NCBI GenBank assembly: GCA_036897095.1
Contig: JAYMSP010003325.1
Coordinates: forward strand, 1-20,203
DNA from: Plantago elongata
Lineage: Eukaryota; Streptophyta; Magnoliopsida; Lamiales; Plantaginaceae
Reading direction: 5' to 3'
Length of the DNA: 20,203 nt
The notes under the pieces are model-generated. The model worked only from the letters and a program-made list of their open reading frames with translations, searched no databases and had not been told where the DNA came from. Of this stretch, positions 1 to 8,496 are shown piece by piece. The position numbers and the translations under genes are program-made. Position 1 is the first letter of the stretch, and every line of letters begins with the position of its first letter.

Positions 1-127
1 CAGAACATGTTAGCTCACTCAAACATATGTTGCGGCCACTAGTATAAGTCCGGTGGCCCACAGAGGTCTACGGCTGAATCCTTGATCAGAGGAATCCCGA
101 GTACTTGGTATCAAAGCCACGAGTACC

Positions 128-270
128 CGGCGACACAGGGACAATATCACGTCACACAGACGGCGTCCCACAGACAATATCCCGTCATAAAGACGGTGTC
201 ACAGGGACAGCATCCCACAGACAATCTCACGCAGACAGTATCACGTCATAAAGATGACATTATAAAGACA
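128..270 (-). repeat. Degenerate short tandem repeats inside the gypsy-type LTR
   Basis: On the minus strand, units of about 15-18 bp alternate with consensus near TGTCTGTGGGACGCC, TGTCCCTGTGACACC and GTCTTTATGACGGGATAT. At least six to eight units follow each other without a gap. The open frame that spans them on the plus strand is a by-product of the repeat and is not a gene. Confidence 0.7.
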
Positions 271-1519
271 AAGCACAACACATATGAGAGCTGACATTTA
301 TCCATGCTTATAAAACGTTTCAAACATGTCACATGCATCAGAAATTGTCTTTTCGGGATACGCACATAACTTGATCCGCATAACATGCATCAAGTCCCGT
401 CGCTTGATATACTATTAACAGTTATCGAACAATAGTTATAAAACAGTTATTTTCACAAAAAGCAATAAAGACAAGGTATTATGAAGATTCGACCCATACC
501 TGGTTTGGATGCTTGTTTATTCTCGATATCGCTTAATTCGTCGGCTAGTTAATTACCTATATTCGTAAAAACGTCGTTAACGTCTCTAACCGACCGCTAG
601 ACAATTTTCCTATACTGTAATAAAAAGGTTACCCCGGAACACACGAATCCTAGACCTCACGCAGCACAGAAACATTACTCACATATCAACTAGATAAATT
701 CAATTTACATTTCTGTTTATCATCGCTTGCTCTTATGCCCTTCAGAAGAATTTACAGTCAATTGGAAAAAGGCATCAATATACAAACACATGGCTGTACC
801 ATTTCACACCTACTACCCTGTACTAATATACACATCCACAACACAGCCTCAAACAGGTAATGATAGCAGTTTACTCGACACAAGGGAGAGCTACAGTAAT
901 CGATTGCTGCAACAGTTGGATTGAAACAAAACATAACACACATGTGGAATTAAATCCGACTCAACCATGGATCACGTATAACATACATAGAAGAAGCATA
1001 GTTCAGTTTTGAATATAACACACCAATCAACTCGAGTTCAGCAAGAATCCATACGAAACACGAACACCCATCTCAGAATTTGATATCGAAGAGAATGGAT
1101 TACCTACCGAAACAGCAAATTGAAATCAAAGAGGGTCGAGCAAGAACCTGGTGAATGAATCGAGCTGGAAACGAACAAAAGGATGTACGAGCCTCCTGAA
1201 TCCCCCAAATCGATGCGAACGGAAGGCGATTGGAGAGACAGAGGCCGATGGTGGTGAGGCGGAGGTCCACGGAAGAGAGAAACCGGAGAGAGAGAGCGAC
1301 GGCGCGAAGGGAGAATGAGGCCGATGGTGGTGTTGGTGCCGATCGAAGATGGAGAAAGCCGATGGAGGGCTGAAAATATTTGGCGACTGGAGAATGTGGA
1401 GTAGGAAGGAAGACGGAGAAGATAAGAAGGAAAAAATGAAGGCAGTTGGTTTACTTTCCCATTAAGTTTCCTTCCATTTTACTTTTATTCCCCGGGCTAA
1501 TTAACTCATATCGTCTCTA

Positions 1520-1536
1520 ATATTTATTTATTTATG
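1520..1536 (-). promoter_or_regulatory. Possible TATA-like A/T run of the LTR promoter
   Basis: On the minus strand this reads AAATAAATAAATATTA. It lies just upstream of the pyrimidine-rich leader-like block at 1240-1440, where an LTR transcript would be expected to start. The position fits U3/R architecture, but the motif itself is weak and not a textbook TATA box. Confidence 0.25.
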
Positions 1537-1719
1537 TATTAATCATTCGTCCGATGATTTCAAGGATTTAATTTAATTTGAACACTAAATCGACTCAATT
1601 CTAAATTTATCTGAATTTTAATTCACCTAAACTCGTGGGCGAACTAACGGTTTACTAATCCGTCACGAACTATAGTCGAAATATTATTAAAATATTCTTC
1701 TCGGATCCCGATCATTACA

Positions 1720-2784
1720 TTAATAGTCTGAATCAAACTAAGAGGGTCAAATTTTTTAACCAAATATGGTATAATGCCACCGAACAGCCTCTTGATCTTA
1801 AACTGAAGTAAACTGCCAATATCAATGCTAATAACATCAGCTCTTTGCTTGTCATTGAGTGAATCAACAAATTTAGAAAATTGACTCACAGAAATAGCCT
1901 GCTCAAACGGTTTTATTTTATCATCAACAATAACCACCTGCTTTTTTTGCCGTCTTCTTTGAAGCTTTTGCATTTGGTCAACAACCATAGACAAGTTGTT
2001 ATGACAACCAGTTTGTAAATGCAACTGAATCCTGCCTAAACAACACCCTCCTCTTCCCCACCAGTCTCAGGCTCAGTAACTGCAACATCGGTCCTAGAGG
2101 CATTGTTAATTGTTGAATCATTGCCCTTATACTCTACCTTCAATCTGGGTATCTTCATCCTCTTCAATGGAATATCATCAGGGTCAATATCAATTGTCTC
2201 ATTGGGTCCATAAGAAGGATTCACTATAAACAAAAAAACAAAGAATAAAAACACACAATTAATCATACTAACAAACCATATTAATCAAAAACCAGTAAGA
2301 CCAGGAAATACACACTAAAAAAATCTCAGGAACTTCACAAAACTCCACATACTACTACTAAAAAAAACAGACAAAACCCATACAAAAACCTCCACAAGCT
2401 ATGATAAAACCCCCACGCACAGTGTTAAATTCCACAAACAAAACACATACTAACAATCTTATAGTCAAACCCCAGTAACTTCACAAAACTCCATAGACTA
2501 CTACTAGAAAACACACACACACACCCATACAAAACCCTCCACTATCCACACTCAAACTTATCAGAAAACAGAACCAAACTTATTAATATCACATATAAAA
2601 ACATACTAATAATCACATCCACAACCCTAAAAATCACAGATCCATACACGAACTCACGAAAAAAAAACACACCATATTATAACGACTTACATTTGGGTAA
2701 ACCCATTGAATCTCCATGTTCATGCTTAGCTTCCAAAATACTCTTCAATCGCATATTTTCTTCAGTTGATTTCTTTTTCGTCAT
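1720..2784 (-). pseudogene. Broken plant gene fragment with Ulp1/DUF1985-associated N-terminal region, interrupted by an LTR
   Basis: Exon 1 (2784-2691) starts with ATG and reads MTKKKSTEENMRLKS, ending at a good donor (AAAT|GTAAGT). An intron of about 467 bp ends at GTTTATAG, and exon 2 (from 2223) continues in the same frame through NPSYGPNETIDIDPDD. After EEEGVV a stop at 2036-2038 and a frame change are needed to enter the next open stretch. That stretch carries a basic segment (LQRRRQKK) and then FVDSLNDKQRADV, GSLLQFK and KKFDPLS. The spacing KQR...GSLL.LK...FDP.S is what I know from N-terminal parts of plant Ulp1/DUF1985 proteins, many of which ride in Mutator-like elements. Coding ends where the gypsy LTR begins at 1719, so no protease domain is visible. 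The phase-matched splice sites argue that this was once a real gene. The frameshift and insertion make it a probable pseudogene. The family name is an inference. Confidence 0.55.
2331..2542. repeat. Intron-internal duplication (two copies of about 66 bp, 146 bp apart)
   Basis: The segment beginning AACTTCACAAAACTCCA and ending CCTCCAC occurs at 2331-2395 and again at 2477-2542, with a few substitutions. The second copy holds a short (AC)n run near 2511-2524. Both lie within the intron of the broken gene at 1720-2784. Confidence 0.75.
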
Positions 2785-3003
2785 TGTGAGAAGATCGAAA
2801 ACGCAGTGAACTGATATGAACAAAAATTCAAACGGGACGAGGATACACAAAGCCGCGAAAAATACGCACAAAGACGTCGAAGAGTGTGAAAAAAATCGGT
2901 CCGTTTTAAAAACATCTGTCCGGATTAAACAACAGCTGGTCTGATTGAAAATTAGAAAACCAAAAAATTTCAATTCGTAATGGAAAAACCGTCCTTTTTG
3001 TAA

Positions 3004-3040
3004 AGTATTAGTTATTTACTTTTAATAAATAACTAATACT
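3004..3040. repeat. Perfect 15-bp inverted repeat with a 7-base loop
   Basis: The left arm AGTATTAGTTATTTA (3004-3018) is the exact reverse complement of the right arm TAAATAACTAATACT (3026-3040), with loop CTTTTAA. The stem is A/T-rich. It may be a remnant of a small inverted-repeat transposon or a cruciform-prone site. No T-run or gene end suggests a terminator role. Confidence 0.85.
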
Positions 3041-3322
3041 AGCAAAATAAAATGTCTTATCTCTTAACAAAGCATAGTAATAGTCTATCCTCTCTAGTAA
3101 AAGTGTATTGTAACTTTGGTACTTTAAATAATACTCTTGTCAGATATTTTATAGTAATTCCTTTATAGTACAAGGCAGTTTTTAGGCTCCATAGATTAAT
3201 ATCTAACTAGATGGGAACTCTAAGTACATAGTTTAAAGATAAGCGCACATATTAAACTATATAAATATATATAGTTTATAGGTAACTTGTTTTATAAAGC
3301 ATTTATAGATTGTGTTTTAGTT

Positions 3323-3420
3323 ACTTAAGTCTCAACTATTTTGTATATCTAGATAAATAACAAGGTGAAGCGTTGTACTTAGAACTCTTAATTCTTGCTT
3401 ATAAATGTAGTTGCGCTTTG
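3323..3420 (-). mobile_element. Decayed copy of the tRNA-derived SINE found at 6311-6407
   Basis: On the minus strand, CAAAGCGCAACT (3409-3420) and CGCTTCACCTT match the SINE at 6311-6407 exactly. About a dozen extra bases separate the two blocks compared with that copy. Further on, AATAGTTGAGACTTAAGT resembles its B-box part AATAGGTTGGGAGTTCGAGT. Two exact blocks of 11-12 bases in the right order and orientation are unlikely by chance. No poly(A) tail or target duplication is left. Confidence 0.5.
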
Positions 3421-3806
3421 ATAAATTTCTATGACTAATACTCCATGCTTAGGAGGTACTAGTTTCCAGCCCCTTAGCAAGTAATTTAATAAAAGATAGG
3501 GTTGATCTTGCAATTACATGCCCACAAGAATTTTATAAATAATAAGGTGCATTTAATAATTAAATAAGAACTCTCCAAAGTACTCTATAAGTAATATAAC
3601 CTTTAAGCCTCTAGTAGACATAATTCCTAAATATTCTATATATATATAATTTACTCATGTCTTTACAGAAAAGGAGGCAGTACTCCTTATACCTTATATT
3701 CTAGAGCTTTCCTTAGAGAAATGCTCCTTTCATTATACAATTATATAAGTTTAACTCGATAAAATAGACTGAAACTGAAATTGAGCTACAAATTTCACAA
3801 ATATGG

Positions 3807-3812
3807 TTTATT
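3807..3812 (-). terminator. Candidate polyadenylation signal of the DUF761 gene
   Basis: AATAAA on the minus strand, roughly 115 bases after the stop codon of the DUF761 gene. Plant polyadenylation signals are loose and the surroundings are A/T-rich, so this is only a candidate. Confidence 0.3.
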
Positions 3813-3924
3813 ATACATATACCCAATTTTCTTATTTCAGTAATTACCATAAAAGAAGAAACACAGTTTACAACACTGAAAATAAAGAAGTACTTAAGTA
3901 CTGCAATTCCCATTATAGTAGTAA

Positions 3925-4452
3925 TTATAGATGCTGCTGCCTGAACAAGTCTCTATGGAACCTTTTAATGAACTCTTCAGCAGCTTCATCAACGTGACTA
4001 GTAGTATCTTCGTCTTCAGCATTACTCAACGGGAAAGGAGAGTCAGTTACCCTCAGCTGCCTGACAGTCGGTGTCCGCCCGAATCCCGGTAGCGCCGGTG
4101 AAGCCGCCACGCTAATGGCTGCCATCTCTAGAGGCACAACTGCGAACAACACTTGATCACTATTTTTATCATTAGTAGGAGTGTGTTTGTGTTTATTACG
4201 GTTGTTGAGAATGTTGAAGCTGCGGGTTATCTCGGGAACCGGCCGGTAGGAGAGGCTGTTGTTGCCTGCAGGGTGATGGAACATGAGGTTGTGCATGGAA
4301 GATAATTTATCGGCGACTTTTGCACGGCTGATCATGATATTGAGATCGGCTAGTAACTTGAGCTTGGATATTCCTTTTCTCAACATCAAGTAAATGACTC
4401 TCACTATTTTGTAAAATTTCTTTGGTACTATTTCTAACTTGTTTTGCTCCAT
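3925..4452 (-). CDS. DUF761 domain protein, Avr9/Cf-9 rapidly elicited protein 146-like
   Basis: An intact, intronless 175-residue ORF. The start MEQNKLEIVPKKFYKIVRV is where family members normally begin. The N-terminal block (residues about 13-60) has VRVIYLMLRKGISK, a basic LADLNIMISRAKVADK segment and NLMFHH, all family hallmarks. The central part is low in complexity. Residues about 118-140 carry PALPGFGRTPTVRQLRVTDS and then PFPL, and the C-terminus (about 154-173) is the DUF761 motif VDEAAEEFIKRFHRDLFRQQ. Related proteins were found as transcripts quickly induced by Cf-9-mediated defence in Solanaceae and as cotton-fibre proteins; their biochemical function is unknown to me. The hydrophobic stretch near residues 17-24 is too short for a clear membrane span. 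A TATA box lies about 70 bp upstream. No stops, frameshifts or odd codon use are seen, so this is the best candidate for a working gene in the window. Confidence 0.93.
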   Translation of the reverse strand: MEQNKLEIVPKKFYKIVRVIYLMLRKGISKLKLLADLNIMISRAKVADKLSSMHNLMFHHPAGNNSLSYRPVPEITRSFNILNNRNKHKHTPTNDKNSDQVLFAVVPLEMAAISVAASPALPGFGRTPTVRQLRVTDSPFPLSNAEDEDTTSHVDEAAEEFIKRFHRDLFRQQHL

Positions 4453-4520
4453 TCTAATAGTTTAATTGATTGATTTATTGGTTTGTTTGCAATGAAAAGA
4501 GTGCGAGAAAGCAAAAGGAT

Positions 4521-4530
4521 TGATATATAG
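4521..4530 (-). promoter_or_regulatory. TATA box of the DUF761 gene
   Basis: CTATATATCA on the minus strand, about 70 bp upstream of the ATG at 4452. Transcription would then start near 4490, giving a 5' leader of about 40 bases with no upstream ATG visible between that point and the start. Confidence 0.6.
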
Positions 4531-5359
4531 TAGTTGGATTGTTTGATTGTAATGAACGAGTTGGCTTTTTTTATGTGACTATTTAAAGCATTCCAATAGG
4601 GAGTAAAGGACAAAAGAAGAACCAGCTTTGAGGTTTTCGTGCACAACGTACACTACATTAATTTCTTTTTCTTCTTTATATCTCCTTATTGCAATCAATA
4701 ATTGACATTGTTAAGTAACGGGGACCTCAATCTGCACTATAATGTTTTGGATACTAGTCCATTACCATTTTAAAAATATTGATATAGCTACAAAACTTAT
4801 AAATTAGCTAGAAATCATAGATACAAAACCCACATTAATAGCTTAGGCCTTAGGTATTGTTTTATGAATTGAGCAACAAGCTACCATTTTATTACAATCC
4901 CGAGATGATTAATTAGCTACTCAACCAATCTAATTGTCCAACTAACTTCATCAATACCTTACTTAAATACTTTAAATACTCCTCTACTTTTAATTAATCT
5001 TAATAAAAGTAAATTAGTGTTGATTAAGCAGGTTAACACAAGACTTAAAGTAAATATCGATATAGTGAATCACTTGTTGGGCCTCTCGGACATGACGACA
5101 ATTGTACTCGGGTCGGCATGCTCTTTTAAGTGTTTATAGAAATTAATTTACTTTTCTTACTTACAAAAACTAAAATAAAGTGGAGTAAGCTGTAATTTAA
5201 ACCCAAAGTGATACATTTTGCTTCTGTCAAAGTGTCCCAAATTGGAGCCTAGCAAAAAGAGATTCTTGTGTACATTTGAGAGCCTGCAGAATTGCAAAGT
5301 AGCCAATCCCAGTGCCATATGTAGACATGTCCATATGTTTGTTTTTCGAAAATTAGCAA
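4531..5359. other. Upstream region of the DUF761 gene; no other gene seen
   Basis: AT-rich sequence without a supported ORF. The minus-strand open frame at 5157-5495 (112 codons) shows no domain I recognise and runs into the first tandem-repeat copy, so I do not call it a gene. The stretch presumably holds the distal promoter of the DUF761 gene. Confidence 0.5.
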
Positions 5360-5755
5360 TCGACGGATCTAAGATGAACTCGTAAACCTTCTCGTAATAT
5401 GTTTGTTGAATTAGTAATTTAAAAAGAGATAAAAATGCATCAGTGAAGTCGAATGTGTCAAAGAAGAGATCTGGAAGTAATAATTTTGTTGGCAAAGGAG
5501 AGATAGCACGTCATTAAAGTCGACTAGCTATAGTATTACGTATCCAGTAAGCGGGCAATATGATGACTTTCCATACATGACACAAATTGTCTACGTTACC
5601 ACCCGTTGCTGCCTCACGTGGAAAAAATGAGTGAGTAAAAATAAACTGAGATATATGACAAAATGATAATCTAAACTAGTAATGGGTGGTGCTATGAAAA
5701 TTAGTAGATTATGGATCATGGATGAGTGCTCACAAAGAGGATGTTGCCCACCGAT
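5360..5755 (+). repeat. Tandem repeat unit, copy 1 (shortened)
   Basis: Starts near ATCGACGGATC and continues through GAACTCGTAAAC (5375), TCTGGAAGTAATAATTTTG, GGCAAAGGAGAGA, GGGCAATATGATGA, a CACGTG core (5615-5620) and ATGACAAAATGATAATCT. It lacks about 100 bp that copies 2 and 3 have, corresponding to roughly 5845-5965 of copy 2. No coding capacity is conserved among the copies. Confidence 0.8.
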
Positions 5756-6258
5756 AGATCAATTATGAACTCGTAAACCATTCTCGTAATACATTTGTTG
5801 TATTACTGATTATGATGAAGAGAAAAATATGGATCAATGACGTTGATTGTGCCTCGGTAGATTGGTCAAGACCCTGTCTGGCTTACTATAGTTCCTATTA
5901 CGACATTAAGATTCTTATTGGTTCCGTTTTCCAAAAAATTACCCACCGACGCGTTAAAAGGTCAACTAGTAAGCATGTACGATCTGAAAGGAATAATTAT
6001 GTTGACAAAGGAGAGAGCACGTATATTATGCTCTTTCTTGTTAAACTAGCTATAGTTCCTATTACTCATCAAGGAAGCGGCCAATGTGATGATTTTCCAT
6101 ACATACATTCTCGCCCGTTGCTGCCTCACGTGAAGAAGAAAAAATGTTTAGGTAAAATTAGACTAAGGTATATGACAAAATGATAATCTGGACGGTACAG
6201 TAAAGTAGCAGGTTATGGACCTTGGATAGGTGCTCGCGAAGAGGGTGGTATCTATCAA
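5756..6258 (+). repeat. Tandem repeat unit, copy 2 (full length, about 503 bp)
   Basis: The most complete copy. Landmarks in order are GAACTCGTAAAC (5768), TTATGATGAAGAGAAAAA, GTCAACTAGTAAGCATGT, GGAGAGAGCACGTATATTAT, CACGTG (6127-6132) and ATGACAAAATGATAATCT. Within the unit a sub-repeat CTATAGTTCCTATTAC occurs twice. The 123-codon plus-strand frame 5812-6183 is not kept open in the other copies and is most likely chance. Confidence 0.85.
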
Positions 6259-6296
6259 TGGATCAAATATGAACTCGTAAACCCTTCTCGTAATAT

Positions 6297-6421
6297 ATTT
6301 GTTGGATTAGTTTTTTTTTTTTTTTGAAATAGCAAAGGTGACTCGAACTCCCAACCTATTGGTTAAAGGTGAAGCGTCTTACCAACTGAGTTGCGCTTTG
6401 TTGTCACATTTGTTGGACTAG
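6297..6421 (-). mobile_element. tRNA-derived SINE with 14-bp target-site duplications
   Basis: The body is 6311-6407, read on the minus strand. It holds an A-box-like part AACTCAGTTGGTAAGACGC, a B-box-like part GAGTTCGAGTCACC, and then a 15-base A tail. The flanks ATTTGTTGGATTAG (6297-6310) and ATTTGTTGGACTAG (6408-6421) differ by one base and are the target duplication. Tandem copies 1 and 2 show the unoccupied site with a single copy of this sequence. The body is short (97 bp) and almost wholly tRNA-like, so it could also be called a retroposed tRNA pseudogene. It depends on a LINE reverse transcriptase supplied elsewhere. Confidence 0.85.
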
Positions 6422-6501
6422 TGATTATGATGAAGAGAAAAAATGGGTCAATGACGTCGATTGTGCCTTTGTAGATTGTTCTTGACTTGTTAGACTTAGA
6501 T

Positions 6502-6708
6502 TGTGTTCTCTTCAACTGAGATTTAATGACATGAACAGGACTGAATTGGACTGAACTGAGCTAGACTGGGCTGAACTGAACTGAACTTAACTGAAGTAAG
6601 GTATAAATTATAACTAAGCCGAACTAAACTGAACTGAACTAAACTGGACTGAACTGGATTGAATTGAACTTAACTAAACTGAAGTGATTTTCAGTTAAAG
6701 AGAACACA
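6502..6708. mobile_element. MITE with about 19-bp terminal inverted repeats, CTGAA-rich interior
   Basis: The left end TGTGTTCTCTTCAACTGAG and the reverse complement of the right end TGTGTTCTCTTTAACTGAA differ at two positions. The flanks GACTTAGAT (6493-6501) and GACTTACTA (6709-6717) share GACTTA, an imperfect direct repeat of up to 9 bp that would suit a Mutator-type element. Tandem copy 2 has the empty site (GGCTTACTATAG). The interior is built of CTGAACTGAACT-like pentamer repeats. It has no coding capacity, so mobility would depend on a transposase made elsewhere. Confidence 0.8.
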
Positions 6709-8136
6709 GACTTACTATAGTTGCTATTATAGTATTAAGATTTTAATTGGTCCTGCTTTCCGAAAAAATTTCCATTAACGAGTTAAAAGGTCAACTAGTA
6801 AGCATGTTTGATCTGGAAGTAATGATTATGTTAACAAAGGAGAGAGCACGTATATTATGCTCTTTCTTGTTGGACTAGCTATAGTTCCTATTGCGTATCA
6901 ATAGCGGGCAATATGATGATTTTTCATACATGACACAGACTGTCTACGTTCACACATGTTGCTTCCTCACGTGAAAAGAATAATTGAATAAAATTAGATT
7001 AAGAGAAATAAAATGGCTTTTTTTTGCAAGACTTTATTAGAGTAGTTCATCTGTGCAAGAGAAGAGAGAAATAAATGAGGGTCATTCAAAGTCATGTTGT
7101 GATTGAGAGAAATTAGAACTTCAAAAAATAAATTATCCTTATATATAATTATTCTAGAGAGCCATTCTCATATGTTATAGTTGTTATTAAATAATCCTAA
7201 ATTTTACATAATAAATTTTCCACCACATTTAACAAATTATAAAATTAACTTAAACAATAACACTAACATCTCATAAAACAAAAAATTCACACCTCCCCAT
7301 ATGTATTCTATATTGTTATAGTATTACTTTCATTATTTTATGTGTCACAATTCAATTAAAGTTAAAAGGATGGACTACAATAATATTTAATATATTAAAT
7401 TCAAAGTTTGTGGTTTTCATTTTTGTTCATTTTATATCTACAATAATGAAAAAAGCTACTTGAGGCATCTTCCCTTTTTCACTTGATTTCCAACCTTGAG
7501 GAGTAAGTAATTTGAAGAACGCACCAACTTCAATTGATTACTTAATCCATTTTATGGACCTTTTCACCCATTACGGTTTCCTTCGCAACAAAGATTTGGC
7601 CCCAAATCCACGTGACCTTTTTTCTCTAATACTTGCAATTGCTTAATGCCAACCCAATGATTGTTACTCATGATTGTTAGGATGAGAGCCTATACAACCA
7701 AATCTCACTTCGATAATTCTCTACTAGACTAAAACCACCTGGACATTGACCGTACATAATATCTTCTAATCCAATATTTTCCCAAGTCACATAGTTTGTT
7801 AAGAGTACAAAAAGATGATAAATAAAATATGACAAATTGATACGAAAATATATCAATCCGCCAAAGATGCTCTTATAACGTGTCCTAGGAAGTCTGAAGT
7901 CTCCAAGGCCCTATTACTGAGGATCCAACCTGGTGTTGTCGGACTCCGCTCACCTTAAGGTCCGATTCTCCGAAGAACGGACCAGAGACTATAGGTAACA
8001 AGGTAGGCAAACGAAACCTTTTTTATATGACCCGTGTCATTGTCCGACATCAGTAATATTGTTAGAATAGTTTGATCGCAATTGATACTTAGACGCTGGA
8101 ACAATAAACAATGTTGACTATGATTTTGAGTAGGCT

Positions 8137-8199
8137 GATAATCTATCTTATTCAATACTAGAAGAGTAAATAACAACGGATAATCAATCTTGTTCAATA
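8137..8199. repeat. Pair of 21-bp direct repeats
   Basis: GATAATCTATCTTATTCAATA at 8137-8157 and GATAATCAATCTTGTTCAATA at 8179-8199 differ at two positions and are 42 bp apart. Confidence 0.7.
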
Positions 8200-8424
8200 A
8201 ACCAAGCCAATATATAAAATATATACTGACGGTGTCGTAGGCAAAGTGTCTATAAACAATAAAGTAGAATTATGAAAATGATGTTTTAAATCAATAACAA
8301 GCGATTGATAAAACACCAAAACTAGTCCTAGAATAAGTACAGTGAAAGTCCTATTCTAGTTGAATATTCTTCTTGATGGAATCTCAAATTCTAGCAGAAA
8401 AAAAAGAAACCTAACAAAGAATAA

Positions 8425-8496
8425 AGATCAGTAATGATGATCAATGAAAGGCTTGAGTTGAGATCAGTAATGATGATCAATGAAAGGCTTGAGTTG
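8425..8496. repeat. Perfect 36-bp tandem duplication
   Basis: The 36-bp unit starting AGATCAGTAATGATGATCAA and ending GGCTTGAGTTG is repeated at 8425-8460 and 8461-8496 with no difference. The identity suggests a recent duplication compared with the decayed surroundings. Confidence 0.95.

Larger units (their letters stand above)
1..1719 (-). mobile_element. Partial long LTR, Ty3/gypsy (Tekay/Del-like chromovirus), element continues off the left edge
   Basis: Read on the minus strand from 1719, the sequence begins TGTAATGATCGG, a start seen in many plant chromovirus LTRs. An AT-rich U3 follows, then a block with a run of A/T near 1520-1536, then a pyrimidine-rich leader around 1240-1440 full of CTCTC and CTTCC, and then a long U5-like part reaching base 1. 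No ORF of note is present. The flanking sequence above 1720 is coding sequence of another gene (reading SLIQT just before the junction) and has no polypurine tract, so this is either the 5' LTR of an element lying to the left or a solo LTR. The other end, the primer-binding site and the second target duplication are outside the window. The family assignment is by overall look and is inference. Confidence 0.6.
2785..3922. other. AT-rich intergenic stretch between the broken gene and the DUF761 gene
   Basis: No coding signal is seen. The stretch holds the presumed upstream region of the broken minus-strand gene, a perfect hairpin (3004-3040), a decayed SINE (about 3323-3420) and the presumed 3' untranslated region of the DUF761 gene below 3925. 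The short open frames here are A/T-rich and show no domain. Confidence 0.6.
6259..7016 (+). repeat. Tandem repeat unit, copy 3, split by a SINE and a MITE
   Basis: Landmarks match copy 2: GAACTCGTAAAC (6271), TTATGATGAAGAGAAAAA, GTCAACTAGTAAGCATGT, GGAGAGAGCACGTATATTAT and CACGTG (6968-6973). The copy is lengthened by the SINE (6311-6407 plus one target copy) and the MITE (6502-6708 plus one target copy). The end is shorter than in copies 1 and 2 and fades out around 7016. Confidence 0.85.

Noticed and set aside
106-118. TGGTATCAAAGCC on the plus strand, very like the tRNA-Met primer-binding site of LTR elements
   Set aside because: The LTR here runs on the minus strand, and this site lies inside it in the wrong orientation with no LTR end beside it. 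Chance or an old insertion scrap is more likely.
82-294. 70-codon plus-strand ORF
   Set aside because: It is a translation of the short tandem repeats inside an LTR and has no start context or domain.
5157-5495. 112-codon minus-strand ORF
   Set aside because: Part of it lies in the first repeat copy, the rest is AT-rich, and the protein has no recognisable motif.
5812-6183. 123-codon plus-strand ORF
   Set aside because: It covers repeat copy 2 only. Copies 1 and 3 do not keep the frame open, and no domain is seen.
6326-6407. A functional tRNA gene
   Set aside because: The acceptor and anticodon stems do not pair properly, and the A tail with target duplications shows a retroposed copy.
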